Below are positions 10,931-21,265 of a stretch of DNA of 64,000 nucleotides, piece after piece. Source of the stretch: Phascolarctos cinereus (Eukaryota; Chordata; Mammalia; Diprotodontia; Phascolarctidae). The stretch is taken from positions 5,433,001 through 5,497,000 of the forward strand of contig NW_018343973.1 of assembly GCF_002099425.1 (NCBI RefSeq), read 5' to 3'. The position numbers and the translations under genes were made by a program. A model generated the notes under the pieces. That model saw nothing but the letters and a program-made list of their open reading frames with translations, was not told the DNA's origin and searched no databases. Within the stretch, counting starts at the first letter, position 1. Each line of letters starts with the position of its first letter.

Positions 10931-11365
10931 CTAGCAGTTGTTAATAAAATGGAAGGCTATGATAAAATATTAAGTTTCCTAAAGCAATGGTGAAATGACA
11001 ATTTTTTTACTGATCTACTCATAAAAATTAATTTTTGGTTACTAGTTTTGCTAAAGATAAGCTCTACAGTCACTAGAAGGGGTAGTATATTAAAAGAACA
11101 TTTTTGGAAAAATGAGATAAAACCAAAAGTAAACAGAAATTAAATAGAAGTAGTTCAAAGACAGGAATTATAAACAGTTGGGGGTGGTTAAAAAATTGCT
11201 CAAAGAAACTTAATGAAATCCATGGAGGCTATCAATGAGAGGATAGCAAAAAGTATATGTGGAAGGGTGTTTCACACCTTGAAGGATACTATTCAGTTTT
11301 ACTTCTTGTAGCAGAAGGGTCCCTAACACCTGAACTATAATCTAGGCTTTTCTAACTCATTATTT
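10931..11365. other. Intron 10605-13029, no recognisable element in this part
   Basis: AT-rich; nothing recognised. Confidence 0.5.
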
Positions 11366-11545
11366 GGGCAGCTAAGTGGCTCAGTGTATAGAGTACCAGG
11401 TTTGAAATCAAGATGACCTGAGATCAAATCTAGCCTCAGACATTTATTAGCTGTGTGACCCTGGGCAAGTCACTTCATCCTGTTTGCCTCCATTGCCTCA
11501 TCTGTAAAATGAGCTGGAAAAGGAAGCGGCAAACCACTTCAACGT
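11366..11545 (+). mobile_element. tRNA-SINE with RTE/BovB-like tail, truncated
   Basis: Head gggcagctaagtggctcagt, body agctgtgtgaccctgggcaa, then tcatctgtaaaatgagctgg and aaaaggaagcggcaaaccac. The tail stops early compared with the copies at 32984 and 52491. Confidence 0.85.
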
Positions 11546-11594
11546 AGTGAAGTTTAAGGCAATCCAATAGTCTGTCAAAAGAGCTATTTACAAA

Positions 11595-11830
11595 GAAGAA
11601 CTAAGAACTGTGGCATAGTATTAAAGCACTGGATTAAAAAGTAGAAAAACCTGGGTCAAACCTTACCTCAAACAGTTACTGTGTAACTCTCAGCAAATCA
11701 TTTAAGCTCTGTGAGAGCTAAAAGTAAGTTTCCTCATCTATTAAATGGGAATAATAATAATAACAAAAGCACCTCACTAACAGAGTGGTTGTGAGGAACA
11801 AATGAGATAGTTTGTAAGCATCACTGGATT
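11595..11830 (+). mobile_element. MIR relic
   Basis: Sense MIR: gtggcatagtattaaagcac, tcatctattaaatgggaata, gtggttgtgaggaacaaatg. Confidence 0.7.
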
Positions 11831-11849
11831 GCAGAAGATAGGCTACTTG

Positions 11850-12190
11850 TCAAATATATATATGACATAAAGCTTAGGAGAAATAGATAACATTTTGGAG
11901 TCAGGTTTTAAAAAGATCTTGAGAGGCTAGAATATTGGGTGAAATCTAATAAAATAAGACTTACTGCATAAAAAAATTATGTTCTACACTTGGGTTCAAA
12001 ACAAAATCAACTTTATAGCATTAGAAACAAAAGGTAAAAGTTGTAGTGAAGTAGATTTGAACTTCATATAAGAAAAGATGTCCTGAAAAGTCAAGCTGTC
12101 TAAAAATAGAATAGGCAGCCTCTGGAAATAATGGATTCTCTCCCTCTGCTACTTTCCACACTACAGCTGGATAAAACTTTGTTATGGATG
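11850..12190 (+). mobile_element. CR1/L3-clade LINE fragment
   Basis: Starts with tatgacataaagcttaggag, equivalent to the FADD/KLG region seen at 8540, then a run through gatcttgagaggctagaata and downstream sequence matching the post-RT part (aggcagcctctggaaataat, ccacactacagctggataaa). Same family as 8440-8770 and broken. Confidence 0.55.
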
Positions 12191-12420
12191 TTTTAGAATA
12201 CGTGAAGGGAATTATGATTTTTTTCATGTTAATCAATATGATATGTGCAATGAGTATACGAATAGATCAGATTTCTCAAGAATTGCATTTTCTAGTTTGT
12301 GATTCAGAATCCACAATGCAGCTTGAAATGATCAAACCTTTGACAATGCTCACAATCACTGGCATTCTTGTGCCTGTGTACCTTAAGTGAAGTGAGTCAA
12401 ACACTGTAGAACCTGTTCTT

Positions 12421-12444
12421 GTCACAGGACTCTGGTCCTGTGAC
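12421..12444. repeat. Perfect 10-bp inverted repeat
   Basis: Arms gtcacaggac and gtcctgtgac around a 4-nt loop tctg. It could form a stable hairpin in RNA or single-stranded DNA. Function unknown. Confidence 0.9.
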
Positions 12445-12551
12445 CCACCAAGTCACGACCCGCAAAGACTGGACTCCAGAACTGTATTGTCTTCCACTTG
12501 TGGGTTTGTCATGGGAAACCACTCAAAGCCCTGGGAACGATTGTTTCTAAT

Positions 12552-12601
12552 CCACCTTCTCCCACCCACCTTCTCCCACCCACCTTTTCCCACCCACCTC
12601 C
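12552..12601. repeat. 14-bp tandem repeat, about 3.5 copies
   Basis: Unit ccaccttctcccac repeated at 12552, 12566 and 12580 (one C-to-T change) with a partial fourth unit. Confidence 0.9.
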
Positions 12602-13029
12602 CAATTGTGATTTATGTATAAAATTTCTATCTTCACTTTAGCAAGGTAGAATTCTGATCAGGAGAATTCACAATCTTCAAATCTGTTCCTCATAATGAAA
12701 CTAATTAATTAAATGGCTAACTGATTATTGGCACTTTGTCTCTGGCCTACTGTTTCATCGTTCTCAGGTTAGAGACTGGCTCAGTAAAATCCTGCTAGCA
12801 AGTATAATTCTAGTACAGCTTAGATTATTAACCTCTAAGTCCTAATTATAAAAGTAAAACATACATTTTAGTTTATAGAGCTATTTTCTATTAGTGATTT
12901 TGGCCAATGAAGCTTAATGCATAATTAAGCATACAGACCAAATGAATTCCAGAGATGAGACTCTACAGGAAATTTCACTACAATACCTCCATTCAACTAC
13001 TCATAGTAAAATCATGTCAAAACACATAC

Positions 13030-13116
13030 TGGATTCAGGGGAGGTCGTGATCGAATGAAGTCTAGGATTATTTCATGAGCACTTTTTTTTAACCGAGGAG
13101 GAATATCACCATTCAC
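13030..13116 (-). CDS. SPIRE1: SPIRE1 internal exon encoding WH2-C
   Basis: An 87-bp exon encoding 29 residues, beginning [20 protein letters not shown] and ending RPPLNP. With the first residue of the next exon it forms the LNPV core of the third WH2 motif, an actin-binding helix ([12 protein letters not shown]) plus the start of the extended strand. The minus-strand acceptor is CTTTTAG and the donor is GTATGT. Both ends are phase 0. It joins the 28056-28220 exon (…RKVM) and the 10475-10604 exon (VSARKLK…), matching the order in SPIRE1. Confidence 0.96.
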
Positions 13117-13834
13117 CTAAAAGAAGAGAGAGAAGAAAATTCTGTTTTAGCTATGTTTAGGAGTTAGTACATTCTAAAAGAAGCATATGACTACAGGCCA
13201 ATCATTAAAAAAAATTAAAAAACCATAAAATCTAACTGCAATCTATGTATAGGTTATAGGAGACAAATACCATACTCAAGTATAATCTTTCTTCACAAAT
13301 GAACAAATTATAAATGTTCATTTTATGTTGATAACTAAAAATTTTAGTTTCTCTAATGCTTGGTTCCAGAGAGTAATATTTAAAAGGGAAGAAGCTTTGG
13401 AATTAATCCTAGTCCTATCATTTTGGAAAATTTTGTCAGATATATACATTTTAACACACTATTGAATTGTCATGTTAATTCCACGAAGAATTGGAAGCAG
13501 GATAAATGTAGGGCAAAAACAACATTGTCTTATAGTTAGATGCTTACTGCACAGCAGCTTCGCTGACAAAGCTGTGAATTAGTTTTACTTTATTGGTGTG
13601 TACAGGACAAATCCTTGACCCCAACTATCTCTCAAATACATATCATTGGTCACAAAGGCAAATGGAATTGTGTGCATCATTTAAAGAAATCTACTATAAC
13701 TAGTGGGAAAAAGTCAATGCTCTACTAATTCTCAGTAACATTATTTTCATACATGAAGAATAGATCACGCTGAAAAAAAATTTGAATTATAAAGAAAAGC
13801 AATGAAAAAGTCAGGAATTCCTGGTTGAAGCAAC
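13117..13834. other. Intron, no recognisable element
   Basis: Begins with the WH2-C exon acceptor tract on the minus strand. The rest is AT-rich without a recognised repeat. Confidence 0.5.
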
Positions 13835-14015
13835 AGGATGATAATTTATATTTATGTAGTGTTTCCTGACAACAGCACTCCAAGGGAAGCAATAAAATTA
13901 TCCCCATTTTATAGATGACATGCCTATGATTACCCTAGCAAGGGAGAACCAGGTTTAATAAAGCACAAGTCAAATCTCCTGACTTTCATTCCAGTGCTCT
14001 TTCCACTGTATAACA
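13835..14015 (-). mobile_element. MIR relic
   Basis: Antisense MIR: ttatccccattttatagatg, and ctcctgactttcattccagt followed by gctctttccactgta. Confidence 0.65.
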
Positions 14016-14378
14016 TAGTCTCTGCAAATGTAGATTCATGAGAAGATAGCAAGACTTAATGAACTTTAATCTGATTTCTAAAGGAAAAAGAGAACTTGGG
14101 CTTTCTAGTTTAAAAAAACATATTAAAAATGCCAAAGGAAAGGAAAATGGCACATGTATGTGCACACAGAAGGCATGCACACACACGCAAACACTAAAAA
14201 AAAGAAAAAAGAAAATAAGAAAATAAGCAAAACCAAGGACACAATACAACAAAATTCTACAAAGCAAAAGAATTGACTTAAACATCAGAAGCAATGTAAA
14301 ATATACCAAAAGATGTCATACAACCAAAAGATGACACATTTAAAGAAACTAAACAAAAATTTACGTTGGCAAAAAAAA

Positions 14379-14537
14379 AATTTTTTTTTTTGCTTTTTTG
14401 GTGAGGAAATTGGGGTTAAGTGACTTGCCTAGGGTCACACGGCTAGTTAAGTGTCAAGTGTCTGATGTCATATCTGAACTCAGGTCCTCCTGACTCCAAG
14501 GCTGGAGCTCTATGCACTGTGCCACCTAGCTGCCCCT
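14379..14537 (-). mobile_element. Marsupial tRNA-SINE (WSINE1/Mar1-like)
   Basis: Antisense copy with poly-T tail, gacttgcctagggtcacacg, gtcctcctgactccaaggct and reversed head gccacctagctgcccc. Flanked by A8-9/T7 runs on both sides that look like an AT-rich target duplication. Confidence 0.92.
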
Positions 14538-14544
14538 CAAAAAA

Positions 14545-15089
14545 AATTTTTTTGAGACAAATGAAGAGCTTAAAGAAAGTAAAAAATTTTAAGTGAAATT
14601 AAAGGAAGAATTAAGAGATACTAAAAATGATGAAGAGAGAATAAAAAAGAATGATCAATATGGTGATTATAATAAAAATAATCAATAGAATTAACTAATA
14701 ATTAACTTACTACAGTGGAGAATGGAATTAAAGCCAACATAAATCAATTGCAAAAATGCAAGAAAAAAAGGTAGTCAAATGACAGACTGTGTATATGTTT
14801 AGGTGCAGCAATCTCAAAATAAATGAACAGCCCAGAAAAATTACGAAAAGAAAAAAAATTAACATGATATTTCAGGGAAAAATTACCCCCAAATTTGAAA
14901 AAACACAAATAGAATTAATGTGTTATATGAAATAACTAATTTGTAAATTATAATCAGTACATAACATACATATAAAACATTATAATGTATATTAGCTTAT
15001 ATAAGCTAAAGCTATATATATTATCTTCCCAGGATCTTCCCAGTTTGAAATGAGCTGAGAGATCTAAAATCTAATATTGTGGTTACTGA
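14545..15089. other. A-rich intron stretch with an 18-bp palindrome
   Basis: Strongly A-rich on the plus strand (14545-14930) with no readable family. At 14992-15009 there is a perfect palindrome, ttagcttat followed by ataagctaa. Confidence 0.5.
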
Positions 15090-15300
15090 GGTTTGTAATC
15101 AGACTAGAATGAATTCTCTCCATATAGTCTTAGACAAGTTGTCATTTATTCTACCGGTGAAAATTTTCAGTGTTTCCAGTTCTTTGCCATTACAAAGAGT
15201 TGCTATAAATATAGGATCTTTTCATCTTTCTTTGATTTCTTTGGAGTACTGGCCAAGTTGTGATATTATCGGGTCAATGTAGGAATTTGTTTTACTGGAC
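15090..15300 (-). mobile_element. L1/HAL1 3'UTR fragment
   Basis: Plus strand matches the antisense HAL1 3'UTR seen at 47720-47870: tccagttctttgccattaca, agagttgctataaata, gatttctttggagtact, gatattatcgggtcaatgt. Short, diverged. Confidence 0.6.
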
Positions 15301-15599
15301 TCATTAATTATTAACAATGACTTTGTTTTATTTTGGAGGAAGACGTAAGAAGTAAAGAAAATGCTTGCTAATTGAAAAAATAATAATAAAAGAAAAAGAA
15401 ATCGTCAGTCATTGGGAAATTATTTTTTTCTTTTCAAATGGTATTAAGACTTTAAAAATCATTTAAGGTAATTTGTTTCAACTTTATTAAAAGTCTGAGT
15501 ATAAAGTATGGGGAAAATATTAATATACCTCTATTATATATAATTTAATATTCTATACAGAACAGAATACAATACTGGGATTGGTATTAGTGTAATGAG

Positions 15600-17150
15600 G
15601 GACTTGCCAACAAGTCCTCAGAGCGTGCACAAAACTGTCCTTCACCTCTCTGCAGCTTTTACACTGTTGACACTATTTCCTTAATACATTCTTCTCTCTT
15701 GATTTTCCTGACATTGCTTTCTCCTGATTCTCTTCTTACCTATCTGACCATTCCTTCTCCATATCCTTTGCTGTATCTTCATTCAGGTGACACCCACAAA
15801 TGAGTATCTTCCAAGATTCAGTGCTTGGTCCTTCTCCCTCTATACTATTTCACCTGGTGATCTCATCAGCACCCAAGCATTCCATTATCTCGATGCAGAT
15901 GATTCTCACATCTCTCTGCTCAGTCCCAATTTCCTTCCTGACCTCCAACCTCACATGTTGTAGTTCAGTCATTTTTCAGTTGTGTCCAACTCTATGTGAC
16001 CCCATTTTGGGTTTTCTTGGCAGAGATACTGGAGTGGCTTGCCATTCCCTTCTCCAGCTCATTTTACAGATGAGGAAACTGAGGCAAACAGGGTCAAGTG
16101 ACTTCCCCAAGGTCACACAGCTATTAAGTGTCTGAGGCCAGATTTGAACTCAGGAAGATGAGTCTTCCTGACTCTGGACATGATGCTCTATCCACTGCAA
16201 TACCTAGCTCATGACCCACTCTCCAAAGGACACCTACAATTGGATGTCCCATATACATCTTAATATGTACAAAAAGGAATTCATTATCTTTCCCACCTAG
16301 ACACTTGCCTCTTCCCAAGTTCCCTATTACTTTTGAAAGCAGCCCACTCTCCCAAGTCACCAAGCTTATAATCTAAGTATAATCCTCAACTCCACATTCT
16401 CATCACCACATTCAGTTGCCAAGTCCTGCTGAATTTACCTTTCTAACAACTCCTGTGTTTCTCACATTGACACTTGGTGTAAGTCCTCATTACCTGATAG
16501 CTGGACTATTACAAAAGCCTAGTGGTTGGCCTCCCCTCCACAAGCCTCTCCTTACTGCAGCCTATCTTCTACTCACCTATCAAAGTAATCTACCAAGTAT
16601 ACAGGTCTAACCACATCATTCCCCCCACCAGCACCCCACCATTCCATGAACTCCAGTGCCTCCCTATTACCTCCAGGACCAAATAAAATCTTCTGTTTGG
16701 TTTTTAAAGTCCTTTATAACCTGGTCCCTTCCTACATTTTCAGTCTTCTTACACCTTACTTTCCTCTATGTAGTCTGATTCAGTGACACTGTTATTCTTC
16801 ATGTGACTCACAAAAGATACTCCATCACTTGGTTTCATATGCACTTTCACTGAGGGTCCCCCAGGCCTGGAGCTCTCTCCTTCTTCTTCTCTGTTGCCTA
16901 GCTTCCCTGAATTTCTCAGTGAAAGCAAGAGATCCTTCTTTCCCAATGCCCCTTAATGCTAATGCCTTCCTCATGTAATCATCTTTAAGTTGCCCTTCAT
17001 ATTTGCATGCTAACTCACCCATTATACTGTGATCTCCTTGAGAGCAAGGACTGTTTTTGCTTTTCTTTATTATCTCATGTACTTAGTGAAAGTTCTAGCA
17101 CATAGTAAGCTCTTACTGAATTTCTGATGACTTGCCTTGCCTTGTATCAT
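15600..17150 (+). mobile_element. L2-clade LINE, split by a SINE
   Basis: Plus-strand L2. The upstream half has RT remnants (SVLGPSP, then a YADD-like region near 15880-15910). After a SINE at 15957-16207 it resumes with actcattatctttccc-type words, then ctccctattacctccaggac, gtcctttataacctggtccc, and the 3' end ctccttgagagcaaggactg with agcacatagtaagctcttac. Broken, ancient. Confidence 0.8.
15957..16207 (-). mobile_element. tRNA-SINE with RTE/BovB-like tail
   Basis: Antisense: starts gttgtagttcagtcattttt, cagttgtgtccaactctatg, gatactggagtggcttgcca, ttcccttctccagctcat, then the MIR-like body and reversed head. Inserted in the L2 at 15600-17150. Confidence 0.9.
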
Positions 17151-17599
17151 CAGTACAGGAACAGGGAGGCTTGGTGAGTCTGAGTCTGGAAATGTGTAAG
17201 AGTGGGGCCCTTTCTCTTCCCACTTCAGAGTTGAGCAAGTATTCTCCTATTGTTTCCTGTTACATTACTGTGAGGGAATGAAAAGCCTTTTAATTGGCTG
17301 CAGAGCCAGCTGTGGGGGGCACATACAAAAGGTTCAAACAAAGGAACCTTCGACTTTGCAGTGAGGGGGAAGAAAAGCTAGCTTCAGGGTGGGAGTAAGA
17401 AAAGACAGAGGCCTGCGCCCAGGAGTGACCTGCTGCTGCCCACTTTATTTCCCCACCAGGCCATGATGTTTGTGAATGCACAACACCTCTGTTTCTTCTA
17501 ACTCATGTGTTTTTTTTTCCTGAATATAGGTGAATGACTACCCAAGAAGGAATGGATGAGATAATGACCTTATGAGCTTTGAAAAGTGAAAGAGGCATC

Positions 17600-18140
17600 A
17601 AAAATCCCCTCTCAAATGGAGCTGATGGGGTATAGGCTCAAGGCAAGATCTTCACTCCTTTCACCAAAAAGAATCTGGCTGTCATTTGTCTTCGGCCCCC
17701 CCAGAAAGCCCTTAAACTTTTCTTGATCTCATGAGGTTCCTTAGCAACTCTCCTTATCTCCCTTTGAAAGTCCTTCTGATCTTATTCAGATGTTTTCCAA
17801 ACTTCTTCCTTCCAGTCCCCTTCATTATCTACTCCCATTGTCTATTCAATCTCTTACTTTCCAATTGGAATTCTCCCTAAGTCACCTAGACCCTTTTTCC
17901 AGCCCCTCCTCTGGTCATCCAAAGTTCCTTTAGTGTATATAAGATCCACCCCGGCCTCCATTTAAAGCTGAGACTTTCTCATGCACGCTCATGCTTATGG
18001 GCACCATGAATGTTTAGATTCCTTAAGAGTCTGGCCTGTATGGTTTATCTCTAATAAACTTTTTCTCTAGCTGAAAGAAGATTTGGGTTGAATTCATTCA
18101 AACAGGGCCTGCGTGTCATGATCTCAAGGTCACAGCACCT
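17600..18140 (+). mobile_element. Probable LTR fossil
   Basis: About 0.5 kb of pyrimidine-rich, non-repetitive sequence with a promoter-like tgtatataaga near 17937 and a polyadenylation-like aataaactttttctctagct near 18053, an LTR-type spacing of about 110 bp. Ends are approximate. No gag/pol/env is recognised next to it, so it would be a solo or fragmentary LTR. Confidence 0.45.
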
Positions 18141-18179
18141 CTAAACCTCTAGACCTCATCAGAGCCAGTAGTAGCAATA

Positions 18180-18530
18180 ACCAAGTGTGGGGATGGGTAG
18201 GCGCAGCCCAGAACAATAACCTGCTGGATCTAGAACAGCAAAGAACTGACCCAACAGCCAAGATCTGTCCATTGGCTACACCAAATCCAGAAGTGAACTT
18301 GACAAGGACTCTTTAAAGGGATAAAAGGACTTACCCCATGGAGGGGGCAGGCAATGTTTTGCCACAACAACTTTAAGTTTGAGTTTACCCTCCCAGGGAC
18401 TGATTAAGTGTGTAGAGAGGAGAGCGTGTCCTAGTTCAGGGAGATATTATTGTACTTTTGGTCCATTCTATACCTTTTCATTAAATATTCCTTTGAAAAA
18501 GTTAATAAGGGAGGTGTACCTAGCCATCTT
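18180..18530 (+). mobile_element. Possible second LTR-like fossil
   Basis: Contains gggataaaaggacttacccc (TATA-like, about 18319) and attaaatattcctttg (poly-A-signal-like, about 18480) in LTR order. It abuts the LTR candidate at 17600-18140 without internal retroviral genes. Boundaries and family are uncertain. Confidence 0.3.
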
Positions 18531-18534
18531 CTGA

Positions 18535-18595
18535 GGACTCTACACATTGCTTGGAACATAGGAGGCACTTAATAAATGTTTATTAATTGATCATA
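18535..18595 (+). mobile_element. L2 3'-end fragment
   Basis: Shows attgcttggaacataggagg and cacttaataaatgtttatta, the L2 3' terminus. Confidence 0.7.
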
Positions 18596-18599
18596 TCAT

Positions 18600-19130
18600 A
18601 TGGCTTTCCAGCTCAAGCTCCAGTGGCTCACAATTGCCTCCAGGATAAAACACATTTCTCTGTTTGACATTTGAAGCTTTTCACAACATGGCTCCATCCT
18701 GTCTTCCTAGGCTTATTCCACATTGCCTTCCTCCACACACTCAACATTTCAGCCAAATTTGCCTATTTGATATTCTCTGAACACAACATTCCATCTCCCA
18801 TCTTTGTAAAAGTTACTCTTCATGCCCAGAATCTTTCCTCATCTCTGTCTCAAAGAACACCTTTTTCCTTAGGCTTAGTTCAAGAATCACCTCCTGTACA
18901 AGAAGCGCTGATTTCCCCTTCCTCCAATTGAGACTTCCCTACCCGCTAAAATTACCTTATATTTACTTTCTATATATTTTGTACTTCTCTGTCTCCAGTC
19001 CATTCCTGTTCCCCATAGAATGTAAATTCCTTAAAAACAGGCATGTTTTGTTTTTGTCTTTGCAGACCCAGGACCTAGCACAGAGCCTAGCATATAGTGC
19101 CATTAAATTTATTTTTAAAGAATAAATGTT
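18600..19130 (+). mobile_element. L2-clade LINE 3' half
   Basis: Ordered L2 words: tggctcacaattgcctccag, tttcacaacatggctccatc, ttccatctcccatctttg, tcacctcctgtacaagaagc, and the 3' end cctagcacagagcctagcat. Confidence 0.82.
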
Positions 19131-19423
19131 CAGGGTCACACAATAACAGTAGAATTTCAACACAGATCTTCTGAGAGCAAATATATTATTTTTTCTTCAC
19201 ACTACATATACCACAGTACAACCCTGGTAGCTGAATTCTTGGGACAAAATAAATACAAACAGAAAAATATAGTGTATAGCATTTGAGCAAAATAGGATTC
19301 ATCTGCTTATGAAAATATTTAGTTTCAAACTAAACACATATTAACATTGATGGAAGACAATAAACAGTCTTTGCTTTGAATAGCCACTGTTAGAAAAATC
19401 TGAAACAAAAAAATCTACTACAG

Positions 19424-19927
19424 TGAGTGAGTGAAGGAAAGCCTTTATTACACTTCTCAAGAGAGAAGTAGGCACAATACACTTTAGTAGCATGTGGGCA
19501 CTGGTTCAGTGGTAGAATCAACTTTTAAACTGTTAGTAACATCCATACTCCACCCATCTGAGCCCCTATTGGTCTAGTTCATCTGAGTTATACACCCTTC
19601 CTGGACAGCCCATTATATGTTCTGTTAACTCTGCCCACTTCATGGATCCCAAGTTCAAAAATGGCGGCTATCTCTGCCCTTGGGGTGCATCAGTTCGGAT
19701 TCAATAAGCTTATTAAGCAAGCGCAGTGGAGAAAAGCCTTTGTCTGGTTGAAGCCCTGTCCTTGAACCCAGCTAGTTGCAACTGGTTTAGCCTGTAGGGC
19801 TCTTTCTTAAGAACTAGTTGTTTATAGAAAAGTTTGGAGCACTTTCTGATTGGTTGAGGGACTATCCACAAGATTTTGGAATTTCTTACCTGCTGTGGAA
19901 GCCTAACCCCCTAAAATCTTTCTTACA
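19424..19927 (-). mobile_element. Probable solo LTR fossil
   Basis: Read on the minus strand it starts TGTAAGAAAG, has a CCAAT-box-like accaatcag, a GC-richer middle, a second CCAAT motif, and a poly-A signal taataaaggctttcc about 30 bp before its end, which finishes …CACTCA. That order fits a gammaretrovirus- or ERVL-like LTR. No clear target duplication and no internal genes. Confidence 0.5.
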
Positions 19928-20139
19928 GCCACCAACTAGAAATATTATGGAGTAAATGTTGAAAAAGATTTCTGTATTTCACAGAATGAAGCACTAACAC
20001 TACTCAAAAACTGGCATGAGTTGCCATAACCAATCCACAAGCTGAAAAACATAGGCCTATATAGAATAGAAGAGAAACAAGTATGTTATTTTTATTCACT
20101 TAAGTACTTACCACCTTTAAGTTCAAAGAAATGCACCTC

Positions 20140-20440
20140 AACATGTCATTGGCATTTCAAACTCAACATATCTAAAACAAAACTCATCTTTCCTCATTTT
20201 CACCTATCTCTCCTCCCAATTTCTCCATCTGAGTTGAGTACTACTTTCTATTCACCCAAGTTTGCAATCTTGAAGCCGTCCTGACTTTTCATTCTCTTTC
20301 AATACCTGAAGTTGTCATGTCTTATCAATTCTGCCTCTATAATATTTCTTGTAACCATGCCCTTCTGTATACTTTCCACATATTAGTTCAATTCTTCACT
20401 ACTTCTTGAAGAGACCAGTGGTCCCTAACTTTTAAAATCC
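20140..20440 (+). mobile_element. L2-clade LINE fragment
   Basis: Matches the L2 segment after the RT: tttcaaactcaacatatcta, aaaacaaaactcatctttcc, tcacccaagtttgcaatctt-like order and a diverged continuation. Confidence 0.65.
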
Positions 20441-21079
20441 TACATCCCCACCAATAAAAATGTTTTTAAGCATACAACTCTAATATATACATATTTTATA
20501 TAATATATATGTACTAACACATTGTCAACATTAAAAAAAATCCACAAATTAGAAATTAAGGAGAAAATGATGAAATGAGTATCTTAAAAATAAATTTTAA
20601 TTCCTCAATAGTACAAAACGTTTTTGCTTTCAAAGAACAATGTAACTGAATATGCTTTTATTATTTTAAAGCAGATTTTATTGATACTGTTGGTTTTATC
20701 TTACATCACTAAAATTTCTCCCAGTATTCCTCCTCCTAAAAGGAGTGAAAATGGAATAAGGGGAGAAAGGAACTAAGAAATACTTTTTTTTTGTGAGAGG
20801 CTATATTTTGGGAAAACAAATCCTTTGCAATTCAAAGATATTTGGGAAAAGGCTTGTATTCAGTGAGAAATTCAAATTATAGATTTTTTTAAAAATTGAA
20901 ATTTTATAATTTCTTTGCTTCTTCTATTTGCTTTTTACATGAAGGATATAACTGTTGTGCTAATCTCTCTGTGGCTTTTTCCTTAGTCATAAAACAGGCC
21001 TACACTACATGATCTCTAAGGTCCTTTCTATTTTTGACTCTATTACAAAATTTGAAAGCAGCTACAGTCACCTGAAGTT
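20441..21079. other. Intron, mostly unrecognised
   Basis: AT-rich; the 20975-21050 stretch (gtcataaaacaggcctacac, ctctaaggtcctttctattt) resembles a MIR tail. No other element recognised. Confidence 0.45.
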
Positions 21080-21265
21080 TTTTTCTTTTCCAGGCTAAAC
21101 TTCCTTAATTGTTTAAATTGATAATATGATATGATTTCTAAGCCCTTCACCATTCTGATTGCTTCTACTAAAGCTCTCCAGCTGAGCAATAATTTTTCTA
21201 AAATGTGGTGTCCAGAACTCAATACGGAGTAACACAAGTACCTAACATCACCACAAAAAAAAACT
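21080..21265 (-). mobile_element. CR1/L3-clade LINE fragment
   Basis: Plus strand carries antisense CR1/L3 text: ttttccaggctaaacttcct, ccttcaccattctgattgct, gtggtgtccagaactcaata. Confidence 0.7.

Larger units (their letters stand above)
12410..12790. mobile_element. Possible solo LTR fossil
   Basis: A GC-richer block with a hairpin at its left side, a 14-bp tandem repeat, a TATA-like tgtataaaa at about 12615 and no coding sequence. These are LTR-like traits only; no terminal repeats or target duplication could be confirmed. If it is an LTR it is old and not accompanied by internal genes. Confidence 0.25.
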
